Source of the DNA: Flavobacteriaceae bacterium
GTDB taxonomy: Bacteria; Bacteroidota; Bacteroidia; Flavobacteriales; Flavobacteriaceae
Assembly (NCBI GenBank): GCA_028279515.1
Contig: JANQNQ010000001.1
Location: 186,001-250,000 of the forward strand
Direction: 5' to 3'
DNA length: 64,000 bases
The notes under the pieces are model-generated. The model worked only from the letters and a program-made list of their open reading frames with translations, was not told the DNA's origin and did not search any database. Shown one piece after another: positions 8,274 through 15,904 of the stretch (within the stretch, counting starts at the first letter, position 1; each line of letters begins with the position of its first letter). A program made the position numbers and the translations under genes.

Positions 8274-9437
8274 TTACGATTTGGCCAACCTTAATCCGGT
8301 AAATTGCCAACGTAAATGTGAGTGAAAAAAGTTTCGATAGGTATGTCGGGTGTGTTTTTTTGGGGTAGCTATTGAGCCGCCGCGAAGCACCTTTTGATTG
8401 ACCATGAATTTACCATTGTATTCTCCCAAGGCGCCATCGGCTTTTTGGTAGAAAGGGTAGGGTAGATACGCGCTTTCGGTCCATTCCCATCGGGTTCCCC
8501 ATTTGAAAAGATGTTGTGCTGCTTCCCATTCAAATTCTGTAGGTAGCCGCATACCTTTCCACTGCGCAAAAGCAAAGGCTTCAAAATACGAAATGTGGGT
8601 TACGGGTGCCTTCAGGTTGATGGGCTGTAAACCCATCAGTGTATATTGATGCCATCGACCTTCTATTTGGTGCCAGTATTCTGGAGCGTCGATTTTGTTT
8701 TGTTGTACCCAATCCCAACCTTCGGCATGCCATAGGTCGAATTTCCTGTAACCACCAGCCTCAACGAATTCTAAATACTCTTCGTTGGTAACCAGTTTGC
8801 TTGATATCTGATAGTTGTGTAAAAAGACCTTGTGCCTTCCTAACTCATTGTCATAGCAGAAGTCATTTGTTTGATGTCCAATGGCATATACGCCCTCTTC
8901 AATCGAAAGCCATTGCTGCTCGAAATCTTGCACGGGATTTTCGTTGATATTGGTGTCGTAAACGGGTAATAACGGGTTGTTTCCTAAAATATATTTGATG
9001 TCAGTAAGCAACAACTCTTGATGCTGTTTTTCATGATGAATCCCGATCTGTACAATTTGTTTGACTTCATCAGAGATTCCTGCTTCAAGCAATTGCTCCA
9101 TATGGGTGTCGACGTATCTACGATAGTCATATACCTTGTTAACCGAAGGCCGTGTCAAATTTCCTCTGTTTGCTCTCACCACACGTTTTCCAACGGTTTC
9201 ATAGTAGCTATTAAAAACGAAGGCGAAATCATTGTCAAAAAGCTGATAATTCGAAAAGTTGGGCTTCAAAACAAACTCTTCAAAAAACCAAGTGGTGTGT
9301 CCCAAATGCCATTTGGGCGGAGACACATCAACAATCGGTTGCACCACGTAATCCTCGATTTTTAGAGGCTTACATATGCGTTCAGAATCTTGACGTGTGT
9401 TGAGATAAAAGGTCGCGATTGCTTCGGTAACTAACAT
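8274..9437 (-). CDS. egtB: Ergothioneine-type sulfoxide synthase (EgtB-like)
   Basis: Non-heme iron enzyme joining hercynine to a thiol (gamma-glutamylcysteine or cysteine, depending on subtype) with oxygen. The N-terminal DinB-like half shows PPKWHLGHTTWFFE and HHEKQHQELL, which together hold the iron-binding His set. The C-terminal FGE-sulfatase half shows GMRLPTEFEWEAA, WEWTESAYLPYPF and VLRGGS. At 387 residues it is shorter than mycobacterial EgtB. No egtC amidase is adjacent, so a cysteine-using subtype is an inference. First gene of the operon egtB-egtD-DUF427. Confidence 0.9.
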   Translation of the reverse strand: MLVTEAIATFYLNTRQDSERICKPLKIEDYVVQPIVDVSPPKWHLGHTTWFFEEFVLKPNFSNYQLFDNDFAFVFNSYYETVGKRVVRANRGNLTRPSVNKVYDYRRYVDTHMEQLLEAGISDEVKQIVQIGIHHEKQHQELLLTDIKYILGNNPLLPVYDTNINENPVQDFEQQWLSIEEGVYAIGHQTNDFCYDNELGRHKVFLHNYQISSKLVTNEEYLEFVEAGGYRKFDLWHAEGWDWVQQNKIDAPEYWHQIEGRWHQYTLMGLQPINLKAPVTHISYFEAFAFAQWKGMRLPTEFEWEAAQHLFKWGTRWEWTESAYLPYPFYQKADGALGEYNGKFMVNQKVLRGGSIATPKKHTRHTYRNFFHSHLRWQFTGLRLAKS

Positions 9438-9516
9438 AAGGAGATCCTGTTTTGTGAATCTTCCTTAAAGTTACCACTTTTTGATCAGTGCCGAAGCATT
9501 TAATGTTAAATGGATG

Positions 9517-10341
9517 TTAAACGGCGACAACTCCCTTAATATGAGGATGCGGATTGTAATCAACCAAGGTGAAATCATCAAAAGTGAAGTCAAAAATATC
9601 CTTGACCTCAGGATTTAGGACCATCTTTGGTAGCGGACGCGGATCACGACTCAATTGTAGTTCGAGTTGTTCGTAATGATTACTATAGATATGTGCATCA
9701 CCAAAGGTGTGGATAAAGTCCCCTGCTTCGTATCCACATACTTGTGCCATCATCATGGTAAACAATGCATATGATGCAATGTTAAACGGAACGCCCAAAA
9801 AGATATCGGCGCTGCGCTGATACAGTTGACAAGATAGTTTTCCGTTGGCGACATAAAACTGAAAGAACGCATGACAAGGAGGTAAGGCTGCTTTTCCGTT
9901 AGCCACGTTTTCAGAAAAAGAGATAGACGTGTCGGGCAACACACTTGGATTCCAAGCCGAAACCAACATACGCCTACTGTTAGGATTATGTTTTAGGGTG
10001 TGAATCACTTCTTTGATTTGGTCGATCTCGTCGCTGTTCCAGTTACGCCATTGGTGCCCGTAAACCGGTCCGAGGTCGCCGTTATCATCAGCCCACTCGT
10101 TCCAGATGCGTACCCCGTTTTCTTGAAGGTATTTCACATTGGTGTCGCCTTTTAAAAACCAGAGCAATTCATAGACGATGGACTTTAAGTGCAGTTTTTT
10201 GGTGGTCACCATCGGAAATCCTTCGCTCAGGTCAAAGCGCATTTGATACCCAAATACAGACTTTGTGCCCGTGCCGGTGCGATCTCCTTTTTCGTTTCCA
10301 TGTTCTAGTACGTGCTTTACAAGATCTAGATACTGCTTCAT
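9517..10341 (-). CDS. thyA: Thymidylate synthase
   Basis: Methylates dUMP to dTMP with methylene-tetrahydrofolate, producing dihydrofolate for the DHFR fusion upstream in the window. 274 residues, close to the family length. Motifs: [11 protein letters not shown] (phosphate-binding Arg), [12 protein letters not shown] (catalytic Cys), [18 protein letters not shown] and the C-terminal [11 protein letters not shown] terminator for the upstream nupC lies between the two genes. Confidence 0.97.
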   Translation of the reverse strand: MKQYLDLVKHVLEHGNEKGDRTGTGTKSVFGYQMRFDLSEGFPMVTTKKLHLKSIVYELLWFLKGDTNVKYLQENGVRIWNEWADDNGDLGPVYGHQWRNWNSDEIDQIKEVIHTLKHNPNSRRMLVSAWNPSVLPDTSISFSENVANGKAALPPCHAFFQFYVANGKLSCQLYQRSADIFLGVPFNIASYALFTMMMAQVCGYEAGDFIHTFGDAHIYSNHYEQLELQLSRDPRPLPKMVLNPEVKDIFDFTFDDFTLVDYNPHPHIKGVVAV

Positions 10342-10429
10342 AGTCCTTCTATAATTGGTTGCGATTTTTTTAAGCTGAAAGGCCGCACAACTGCTTTAAG
10401 TACAAAGTGCTTCAGCTGATGCTAAAATA

Positions 10430-10465
10430 GAAAAAGTGCCTCAGCTTTTTAGCCGAAGCACTTCC
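10430..10465 (-). terminator. Intrinsic terminator after nupC
   Basis: On the minus strand AAGTGCTTCGGCT / AGCTGAGGCACTT form a 13-bp stem with a short A-rich loop and a T-tract, beginning about 25 nt after the nupC stop codon. Confidence 0.8.
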
Positions 10466-10490
10466 TATTTATTAAATGTTTATCAACTAT

Positions 10491-12209
10491 TTATCCGATG
10501 ATCATTCCAGCGATGGTCGCTGACATTAAAGAAGCGATTGTTCCTCCGATCAAGGCCTTGATTCCAAATTCAGAAAGAGTTTTTCTTTGTCCAGGCGCCA
10601 AGGAGCCAATACCTCCGATCTGAATTCCGATAGAGGCAAAGTTGGCAAATCCGCAAAGCATGTATGTAGCCATGATTATGGATTTGTTATATTTTAAATG
10701 TGAAGCACTAGCCACATCTTTAAGGTCTGCCAATTGTATATAGCCTACAAACTCACTAGCGGCTAATTTAATACCTAACAGTTGTCCCATTAGGGCCATA
10801 TCTTCTTTGGCAACTCCTATAAGCCACATGAGAGGGGCAAATAAGTATCCAAGAATAAACTCAAGGGAAAACTTTTGGTATGGAGTGTTTTCTGCCATCC
10901 AATCGTTGAGAGAGGTCACATCTCCAACCCACCCCAGGATACCATTCAGCATGGCAATAAACGCAACGAAAACCAAGAGCATGGCTCCCACGTTCACCGC
11001 TAATCTTAAACCTTCCGTAGTTCCATTGGCGATAGCGTCAAGTAAGTTGGAACCAATTTTTTCAGAAGATACTTTTACGTCTGTATTCACAGATTCAGTT
11101 TGGGGATATAATATTTTCGAAATAACAATGGCGCCTGGAGCGGCCATTACAGAAGCCGCAAGCAAGTGCTTCGCATATGTAAGTCTTAGTGCTGGATCGT
11201 CACCTCCTAGAAAACCAATGTAGGCAGCCAAAACGGCTCCCGCCACTGTAGCCATTCCTCCGATCATAACAAGTAACATCTCAGACTTGTTCATTTTTTC
11301 AAGATATGCCTTGATTAGCAATGGGGCTTCGGTTTGTCCAAGAAAAATATTTCCAGCGACACTTAAGCTTTCTGCACCCGATATTTTCAAAAGTTTGGTT
11401 AAAAGCCATGCAAGCGCTTTAACCACTTTCTGAATAATACCTAAATAAAATAGAACAGATGTTAGGGCAGAGAAGAATAGGATTGTTGGTAATACTTGAA
11501 AGGCAAAGATGAACCCAAAAGTATCCATGTCAGTTACAAGTCCTTCAAATAGAAATTTACTACCGGCTCTTGTGAAATCAAGCAGGTCAATGAATTTTTG
11601 ACCGACAAACTCAAAAGCCACTTGAATAAATCTAACCTTTAATACACCCACAGCAATAAGAAGTTGAAAACCTAGGCCTATGCCCACCGTTTTCCAATTG
11701 ATCGCTTTGCGGTTGCTGCTAAATAGAAATGCAATGAGCAACAAGACCGCCATACCCAACGCTCCGCGCATCAAACTTCCGGTAGAGAATCCTTGACTAG
11801 GAATGATCTGACTGTTCGAAGAGTCAACGGCTTGAGTTGCAGCGGCTACTTCCATTTTCGGAGCAACGAATTTATAGCTCACACCATTCTCAGTAAAAAC
11901 CAAAGTCGAATCGGTCAAAGCAGTGATCTTGTAGCGTCGTATGGTGTCAGTGGGTTGGTTGTAATAAAACACCAACAGGTTGTTTTGATAGATGTAATCG
12001 CCTGAAGCTTTTAGGTTGTCCTTTGCTTCTAAATTGTAACTGAATTCACCTTTATTGAACGTTAGTTGATCGACTCCTGCGTTGATTTCGAACAGTGCTT
12101 CTCCTTGTGCATTTTCAATGGCGCTAAAGTGCCAGTCCTTTTCTATCTCTTGAGCATTGGTCATACCCAACCCGCATAGTAGCAGGATCATCAACATGAT
12201 TTTTCGCAT
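10491..12209 (-). CDS. nupC: Concentrative nucleoside transporter with an N-terminal periplasmic domain
   Basis: Inner-membrane nucleoside importer of the CNT family (Na+- or H+-coupled). The transporter core (about residue 145 to 572) has multiple membrane helices and family motifs such as GQTEAPLLIKAYL and the FANFASIGIQIGGIGSLAPGQ end. It is preceded by a signal peptide (MRKIMLMILLLCGLGMTNAQ) and about 110 polar, beta-rich residues, an extension absent from E. coli NupC. Upstream in-frame codons overlap the nuclease gene, so the ATG at 12207-12209, directly before the signal peptide, is chosen. Probably co-transcribed with the upstream nuclease; substrates could feed the salvage kinase at 22.3 kb. 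Confidence 0.88.
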   Translation of the reverse strand: MRKIMLMILLLCGLGMTNAQEIEKDWHFSAIENAQGEALFEINAGVDQLTFNKGEFSYNLEAKDNLKASGDYIYQNNLLVFYYNQPTDTIRRYKITALTDSTLVFTENGVSYKFVAPKMEVAAATQAVDSSNSQIIPSQGFSTGSLMRGALGMAVLLLIAFLFSSNRKAINWKTVGIGLGFQLLIAVGVLKVRFIQVAFEFVGQKFIDLLDFTRAGSKFLFEGLVTDMDTFGFIFAFQVLPTILFFSALTSVLFYLGIIQKVVKALAWLLTKLLKISGAESLSVAGNIFLGQTEAPLLIKAYLEKMNKSEMLLVMIGGMATVAGAVLAAYIGFLGGDDPALRLTYAKHLLAASVMAAPGAIVISKILYPQTESVNTDVKVSSEKIGSNLLDAIANGTTEGLRLAVNVGAMLLVFVAFIAMLNGILGWVGDVTSLNDWMAENTPYQKFSLEFILGYLFAPLMWLIGVAKEDMALMGQLLGIKLAASEFVGYIQLADLKDVASASHLKYNKSIIMATYMLCGFANFASIGIQIGGIGSLAPGQRKTLSEFGIKALIGGTIASLMSATIAGMIIG

Positions 12210-12222
12210 ATATATCAGGGAT

Positions 12223-12852
12223 TTATTTTTTTTCTCGTCGGGAAATTTCATCGCGTATCTTGGCAGCCTTCTCGTAATCTTCGTTGTTTACTGCACTGTC
12301 TAAAGAATTATAAAGCTCCTGAAGGGATAACTTGCTGTAATTTTCAGCAGGAGATTTGGACTCTGAGCTTTCTGCTGAGACTATTTCGTCTACAATAATA
12401 CTTTCTTTGTCTTCTTGTTCGTCTTCCTCCTTGGGGTTTACTTTTAGATAAATACCGGCCTTATCCAAGATGGTCTTATAGGTAAATATCGGCGCGTTGA
12501 AACGCAATGCCAAAGCGATAGCATCACTAGTTCTTGCGTCGATGATCTCTTCGATCTTATCACGTTCGCAAATGATACTCGAGTAAAAGACACCATCTAC
12601 TAATTTATGAATGATGACTTGCTTGACAATGATGTCAAAGCGCTCGGAAAAATTCTTGAAAAGGTCGTGGGTTAAGGGTCGAGGAGGTTTAATTTCTTTT
12701 TCTAGGGCGATCGCTATCGATTGTGCTTCAAAAGCTCCTATGACGATCGGTAATTTTCGTTCACCATCTACTTCGTTCAAAATAAGTGCATAGGCACCAT
12801 TTTGAGTTTGACTATAGGATATTCCTTTGATATTCAGACGTACTAGACTCAT
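12223..12852 (-). CDS. Bifunctional nuclease (DUF151) with C-terminal UVR motif
   Basis: 209 residues. The N-terminal about 140 (LNIKGISYSQTQNGAYALIL, LPIVIGAFEAQSIAIALE, RPLTHDLF, DARTSDAIALALR) match the BFN/DUF151 nuclease family; the C-terminal about 40 (LQELYNSLDSAVNNEDYEKAAKIRDEI) are a UvrB/UvrC-type helical motif used for protein contacts. An acidic linker joins them. The gene starts only 10 nt after the T-tract of the etfA terminator; its promoter seems to lie inside that hairpin (see 12890-12920). It is followed closely by nupC. Confidence 0.88.
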   Translation of the reverse strand: MSLVRLNIKGISYSQTQNGAYALILNEVDGERKLPIVIGAFEAQSIAIALEKEIKPPRPLTHDLFKNFSERFDIIVKQVIIHKLVDGVFYSSIICERDKIEEIIDARTSDAIALALRFNAPIFTYKTILDKAGIYLKVNPKEEDEQEDKESIIVDEIVSAESSESKSPAENYSKLSLQELYNSLDSAVNNEDYEKAAKIRDEISRREKK

Positions 12853-12860
12853 AGCAAATA

Positions 12861-12909
12861 AAAAAAGGCTGTCTAAACAGGCTATTCAGCAAATTTAGAC
12901 AGCCCTTAT
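12861..12909 (-). terminator. Intrinsic terminator of etfBA
   Basis: On the minus strand GGGCTGTCTAAA and TTTAGACAGCC pair around a 15-nt loop, followed by TTTTTTT. It sits 20 nt after the etfA stop and ends just before the next gene. Confidence 0.82.
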
Positions 12910-12920
12910 ATTGGGCACAA
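12890..12920 (-). promoter_or_regulatory. Promoter embedded in the etfA terminator, driving the nuclease gene
   Basis: On the minus strand a TTG (12918-12920) is followed after 20 nt by TAAATTTG (12890-12897), a perfect flavobacterial -33/-7 pair. The -7 element overlaps the first arm of the terminator, so transcripts starting here lack most of that arm and should not be terminated. Confidence 0.55.
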
Positions 12921-12931
12921 TTTAACAAAAA

Positions 12932-13897
12932 TTATGCGTTCTGGGCTTTAAATGCTTTTAATTTTTCGATGAGCTGAGGTACAACTTCAAAGGCATCACC
13001 AACCACGCCGTAATCAGCAGCCTTGAAGAAAGGTGCTTCTGGATCGTTGTTGATCACCACTTTAACCTTAGAAGAGTTGATTCCTGCCAAGTGCTGGATA
13101 GCACCTGAGATACCAATAGCGATATAAAGGTTAGACGCAACAGGCTTCCCGGTTTGTCCAACGTGCTCGCTATGAGGTCTCCATCCAAGGTCTGAAACCG
13201 GCTTCGAACAAGCGGTTGCGGCACCCAGAACTTCAGCAAGTTCTTCAACCATGCCCCAGTTTTCAGGTCCTTTAAGTCCACGCCCTCCAGAAACTACAAC
13301 CTCTGCATCAGCAATAGTTACTTTTCCGGCAGCTTTGTCAACTGACTCAACGGTCACGCCAGCAGTACCGTCAAGTGAAGGTGAGAATGCTTCTTCTGCA
13401 GCAGCGCCACTGTTTTCTTTTAATCCGTATGCATTTTTAGAAAGTCCGATTACTTTGGTGTCGGTCTTGATCTCTGTGATGTTGAATGCTTTGTTCGTAA
13501 AGGCTGTTCTTTTTACAGTAAAAGGAGCAGCACCTTCAGGAAGTGCAACTACGTTTGATGCGTATCCAGCATTAAGTCCAACTGCTGCAAGAGGAGCTAA
13601 GAATTTACTATCTGCAGTAGAACTTACTACTACTACGCTAGCACCTTCTTTTTCGGCTGCCTGCTTGATAACGGCCGCATAAGCTTTTGCATTAAATGTA
13701 TCTAGGGATGCGTCAGATACGTTAAGTACCTTGTCAACACCATAGTTTCCTAATTCTGAAGTGTTCGATGCGTTTACAGCAACAGCTGTAACAGTTGTTC
13801 CTAACATGTCGGCAACACCTTTTGCGTATGATGCCACTTCAAAGGCTGCTTTTTTAAAGTTACCTTGTTCTGATTCTGTATATACTAAAACTGACAT
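12932..13897 (-). CDS. etfA: Electron transfer flavoprotein alpha subunit
   Basis: FAD-binding subunit of the ETF heterodimer that collects electrons from acyl-CoA and other dehydrogenases. 321 residues; the C-terminal FAD domain shows VVSGGRGLKG, HSEHVGQTGKPVASNLYIAI, GISGAIQHLAG and VVINNDPEAPFF. It lies 30 nt after etfB in the usual order. Confidence 0.96.
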   Translation of the reverse strand: MSVLVYTESEQGNFKKAAFEVASYAKGVADMLGTTVTAVAVNASNTSELGNYGVDKVLNVSDASLDTFNAKAYAAVIKQAAEKEGASVVVVSSTADSKFLAPLAAVGLNAGYASNVVALPEGAAPFTVKRTAFTNKAFNITEIKTDTKVIGLSKNAYGLKENSGAAAEEAFSPSLDGTAGVTVESVDKAAGKVTIADAEVVVSGGRGLKGPENWGMVEELAEVLGAATACSKPVSDLGWRPHSEHVGQTGKPVASNLYIAIGISGAIQHLAGINSSKVKVVINNDPEAPFFKAADYGVVGDAFEVVPQLIEKLKAFKAQNA

Positions 13898-13927
13898 AAT
13901 ATTGTTTCGAAATTTAAACGTTGATGA

Positions 13928-14674
13928 TTAGATGACTTTTGCTTCGTTGTGTAATAGGCTTACCAATTCGTCAATGTTTCCAGCGTCTACCAATTTCACG
14001 GCACCTTTTGGAGCTGGTTTTTCGAATTTAACAGCAGCTGTTTCTTGAGAAGCATCTACAGGAGCTACTACATTTAATGGTTTCTTTCTAGCCATCATGA
14101 TTCCTCTCATGTTAGGAATTCTTAGGTCGCTCTCTTCAACAAGTCCTTTTTGACCACCTACAACTAAAGGTAGTGAAGTGCTTACTGTTTCTTTTCCACC
14201 ATCAATTTCTCTAGTGGCAGTAGCTTTATCACCTTCAACCTCAAGTCCGATACATGTATTTACAAAATTAGCATCTAACAAGCCTGCAAGCATTCCAGGA
14301 ACCATACCGCCATTGTAGTCGATTGATTCTCTTCCGGCAATGACTAGGTCATACCCTCCATTCTTTACTACAGCAGCTAATTGTTTTGCAACGAAGAAAC
14401 CATCGGTCGCCTCGGCGTCTACTCTGATGGCACTATCAGCACCAATAGCAAGTGCTTTTCTTAGGGTTGGTTCGGTTTCTGAACCTCCTACGTTCACAAC
14501 GTCTACAGAGGCGCCTTGCTTCTCTTTGAACCACATGGCACGGGTAAGACCGAACTCGTCATTAGGGTTTATAACAAATTGCACTCCATTTGTGTCAAAT
14601 TTGGTATCTCCGTCCGTGAAGTTGATCTTGGAGGTAGTGTCAGGAACGTGGCTGATACATACTAATATTTTCAT
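13928..14674 (-). CDS. etfB: Electron transfer flavoprotein beta subunit
   Basis: AMP-binding partner of EtfA. 248 residues with the family landmarks KILVCISHVPDT, INPNDEFGLTRA, DLVIAGRESIDYNGGMVPG and LPLVVGGQKGLVEESDLRIPNMRGIMMARKK (the recognition-loop region). First gene of the etfBA operon; divergent from pdhB. Confidence 0.95.
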   Translation of the reverse strand: MKILVCISHVPDTTSKINFTDGDTKFDTNGVQFVINPNDEFGLTRAMWFKEKQGASVDVVNVGGSETEPTLRKALAIGADSAIRVDAEATDGFFVAKQLAAVVKNGGYDLVIAGRESIDYNGGMVPGMLAGLLDANFVNTCIGLEVEGDKATATREIDGGKETVSTSLPLVVGGQKGLVEESDLRIPNMRGIMMARKKPLNVVAPVDASQETAAVKFEKPAPKGAVKLVDAGNIDELVSLLHNEAKVI

Positions 14675-14801
14675 TATTTATGCGATTTTTTTGGTACATT
14701 AAAAATTAGGTCACGAAGATACTGATATTTTCTCAAATATACTATGCATGCATAATAAATATTTCACTCTTTTTATGTCGAATTAGTTAGGCAATTATTA
14801 C

Positions 14802-14809
14802 TATTTTTG
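14802..14809 (+). promoter_or_regulatory. -7 element of pdhB
   Basis: TATTTTTG matches TAnnTTTG, 45 nt before the pdhB ATG, in the divergent etfB/pdhB gap. No clear -33 TTG was found. Confidence 0.4.
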
Positions 14810-14854
14810 TTTTTCCGAAAAAATTAAACATCAGATACAAGAGATAACTACGGT

Positions 14855-15832
14855 ATGAAGACAATTCAATTTAGAGAAGCGATCGCCGAAGCCATGAGCG
14901 AAGAGATGAGAAGAGATGAAAGCATCTATCTTATGGGGGAAGAAGTGGCCGAATATAATGGTGCTTATAAGGCTTCTAAAGGCATGTTGGACGAGTTTGG
15001 TGCTAAGCGTGTTATTGATACGCCAATTGCAGAGCTTGGTTTTGCAGGTGTAGGGGTAGGGTCTACAATGACCGGTAACAGACCAATCATTGAGTTTATG
15101 ACCTTTAACTTCTCGTTGGTGGGGATTGACCAGATTATCAACAATGCTGCTAAAATCAGACAAATGTCTGGCGGACAATTCAAATGTCCGATCGTATTTA
15201 GAGGACCTACCGCTTCTGCTGGACAGCTTGCTGCTACGCACTCTCAAGCTTTTGAGAGCTGGTTTGCAAATTGTCCTGGACTAAAAGTAGTTGTACCGTC
15301 TAACCCATATGATGCCAAAGGATTACTTAAGTCAGCGATCAGAGATGATGATCCTGTAATTTTCATGGAGTCTGAGCAGATGTATGGTGATAAAGGAGAA
15401 GTGCCTGAGGGAGAATACACAATTCCGTTAGGTATAGCCGAAATCAAGAGAGAAGGTACCGATGTGACCATTGTTTCATTTGGAAAGATCATCAAAGAAG
15501 CGTACAAAGCTGCTGATCAGCTAGCCGAAGAGGGTATTAGCTGTGAGGTCATCGATCTTAGAACCATTCGTCCTATGGATCACAAGACGATTCTTGATTC
15601 TGTGAAGAAGACCAATCGCTTGGTAGTTCTTGAAGAAGCATGGCCTTTTGGAAATATCGCAACAGAGATCACATATCAAGTACAGTCGCAAGCATTTGAT
15701 TATTTGGATGCCCCGGTTGTGAAGATTAACACTGCCGACACTCCGGCGCCATATTCTCCTGTATTATTACAAGAGTGGTTGCCAAATAGTGAAGATGTTG
15801 TTAAAGCTGTCAAAAAAGTGATGTACAAATAA
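14855..15832 (+). CDS. pdhB: Pyruvate dehydrogenase E1 component, beta subunit
   Basis: Beta chain of the thiamine-diphosphate E1 enzyme that decarboxylates pyruvate for acetyl-CoA formation. 325 residues: TIQFREAIAEAMSEEM, MGEEVAEYNGAYKASKGM (Glu that activates the cofactor), DTPIAELGFAGVGVG, EFMTFNF, GPTASAGQLAATHSQAFE, EVIDLRTIRPMD. Neither the alpha subunit nor E2 is adjacent, so the complex is encoded at several loci. Its own terminator follows. Confidence 0.94.
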   Translation: MKTIQFREAIAEAMSEEMRRDESIYLMGEEVAEYNGAYKASKGMLDEFGAKRVIDTPIAELGFAGVGVGSTMTGNRPIIEFMTFNFSLVGIDQIINNAAKIRQMSGGQFKCPIVFRGPTASAGQLAATHSQAFESWFANCPGLKVVVPSNPYDAKGLLKSAIRDDDPVIFMESEQMYGDKGEVPEGEYTIPLGIAEIKREGTDVTIVSFGKIIKEAYKAADQLAEEGISCEVIDLRTIRPMDHKTILDSVKKTNRLVVLEEAWPFGNIATEITYQVQSQAFDYLDAPVVKINTADTPAPYSPVLLQEWLPNSEDVVKAVKKVMYK

Positions 15833-15860
15833 AACAACGGCAATTGTCGTGCGTTATACA

Positions 15861-15892
15861 CTTCGTTAACATATTGTTGACGAAGTTTTTTT
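15861..15892 (+). terminator. Intrinsic terminator after pdhB
   Basis: CTTCGTTAAC and GTTGACGAAG form a 10-bp stem (one G-U pair) with a 5-nt loop and seven T residues, 28 nt past the stop codon. Confidence 0.82.
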
Positions 15893-15904
15893 ATTTTAGC
15901 CCAT

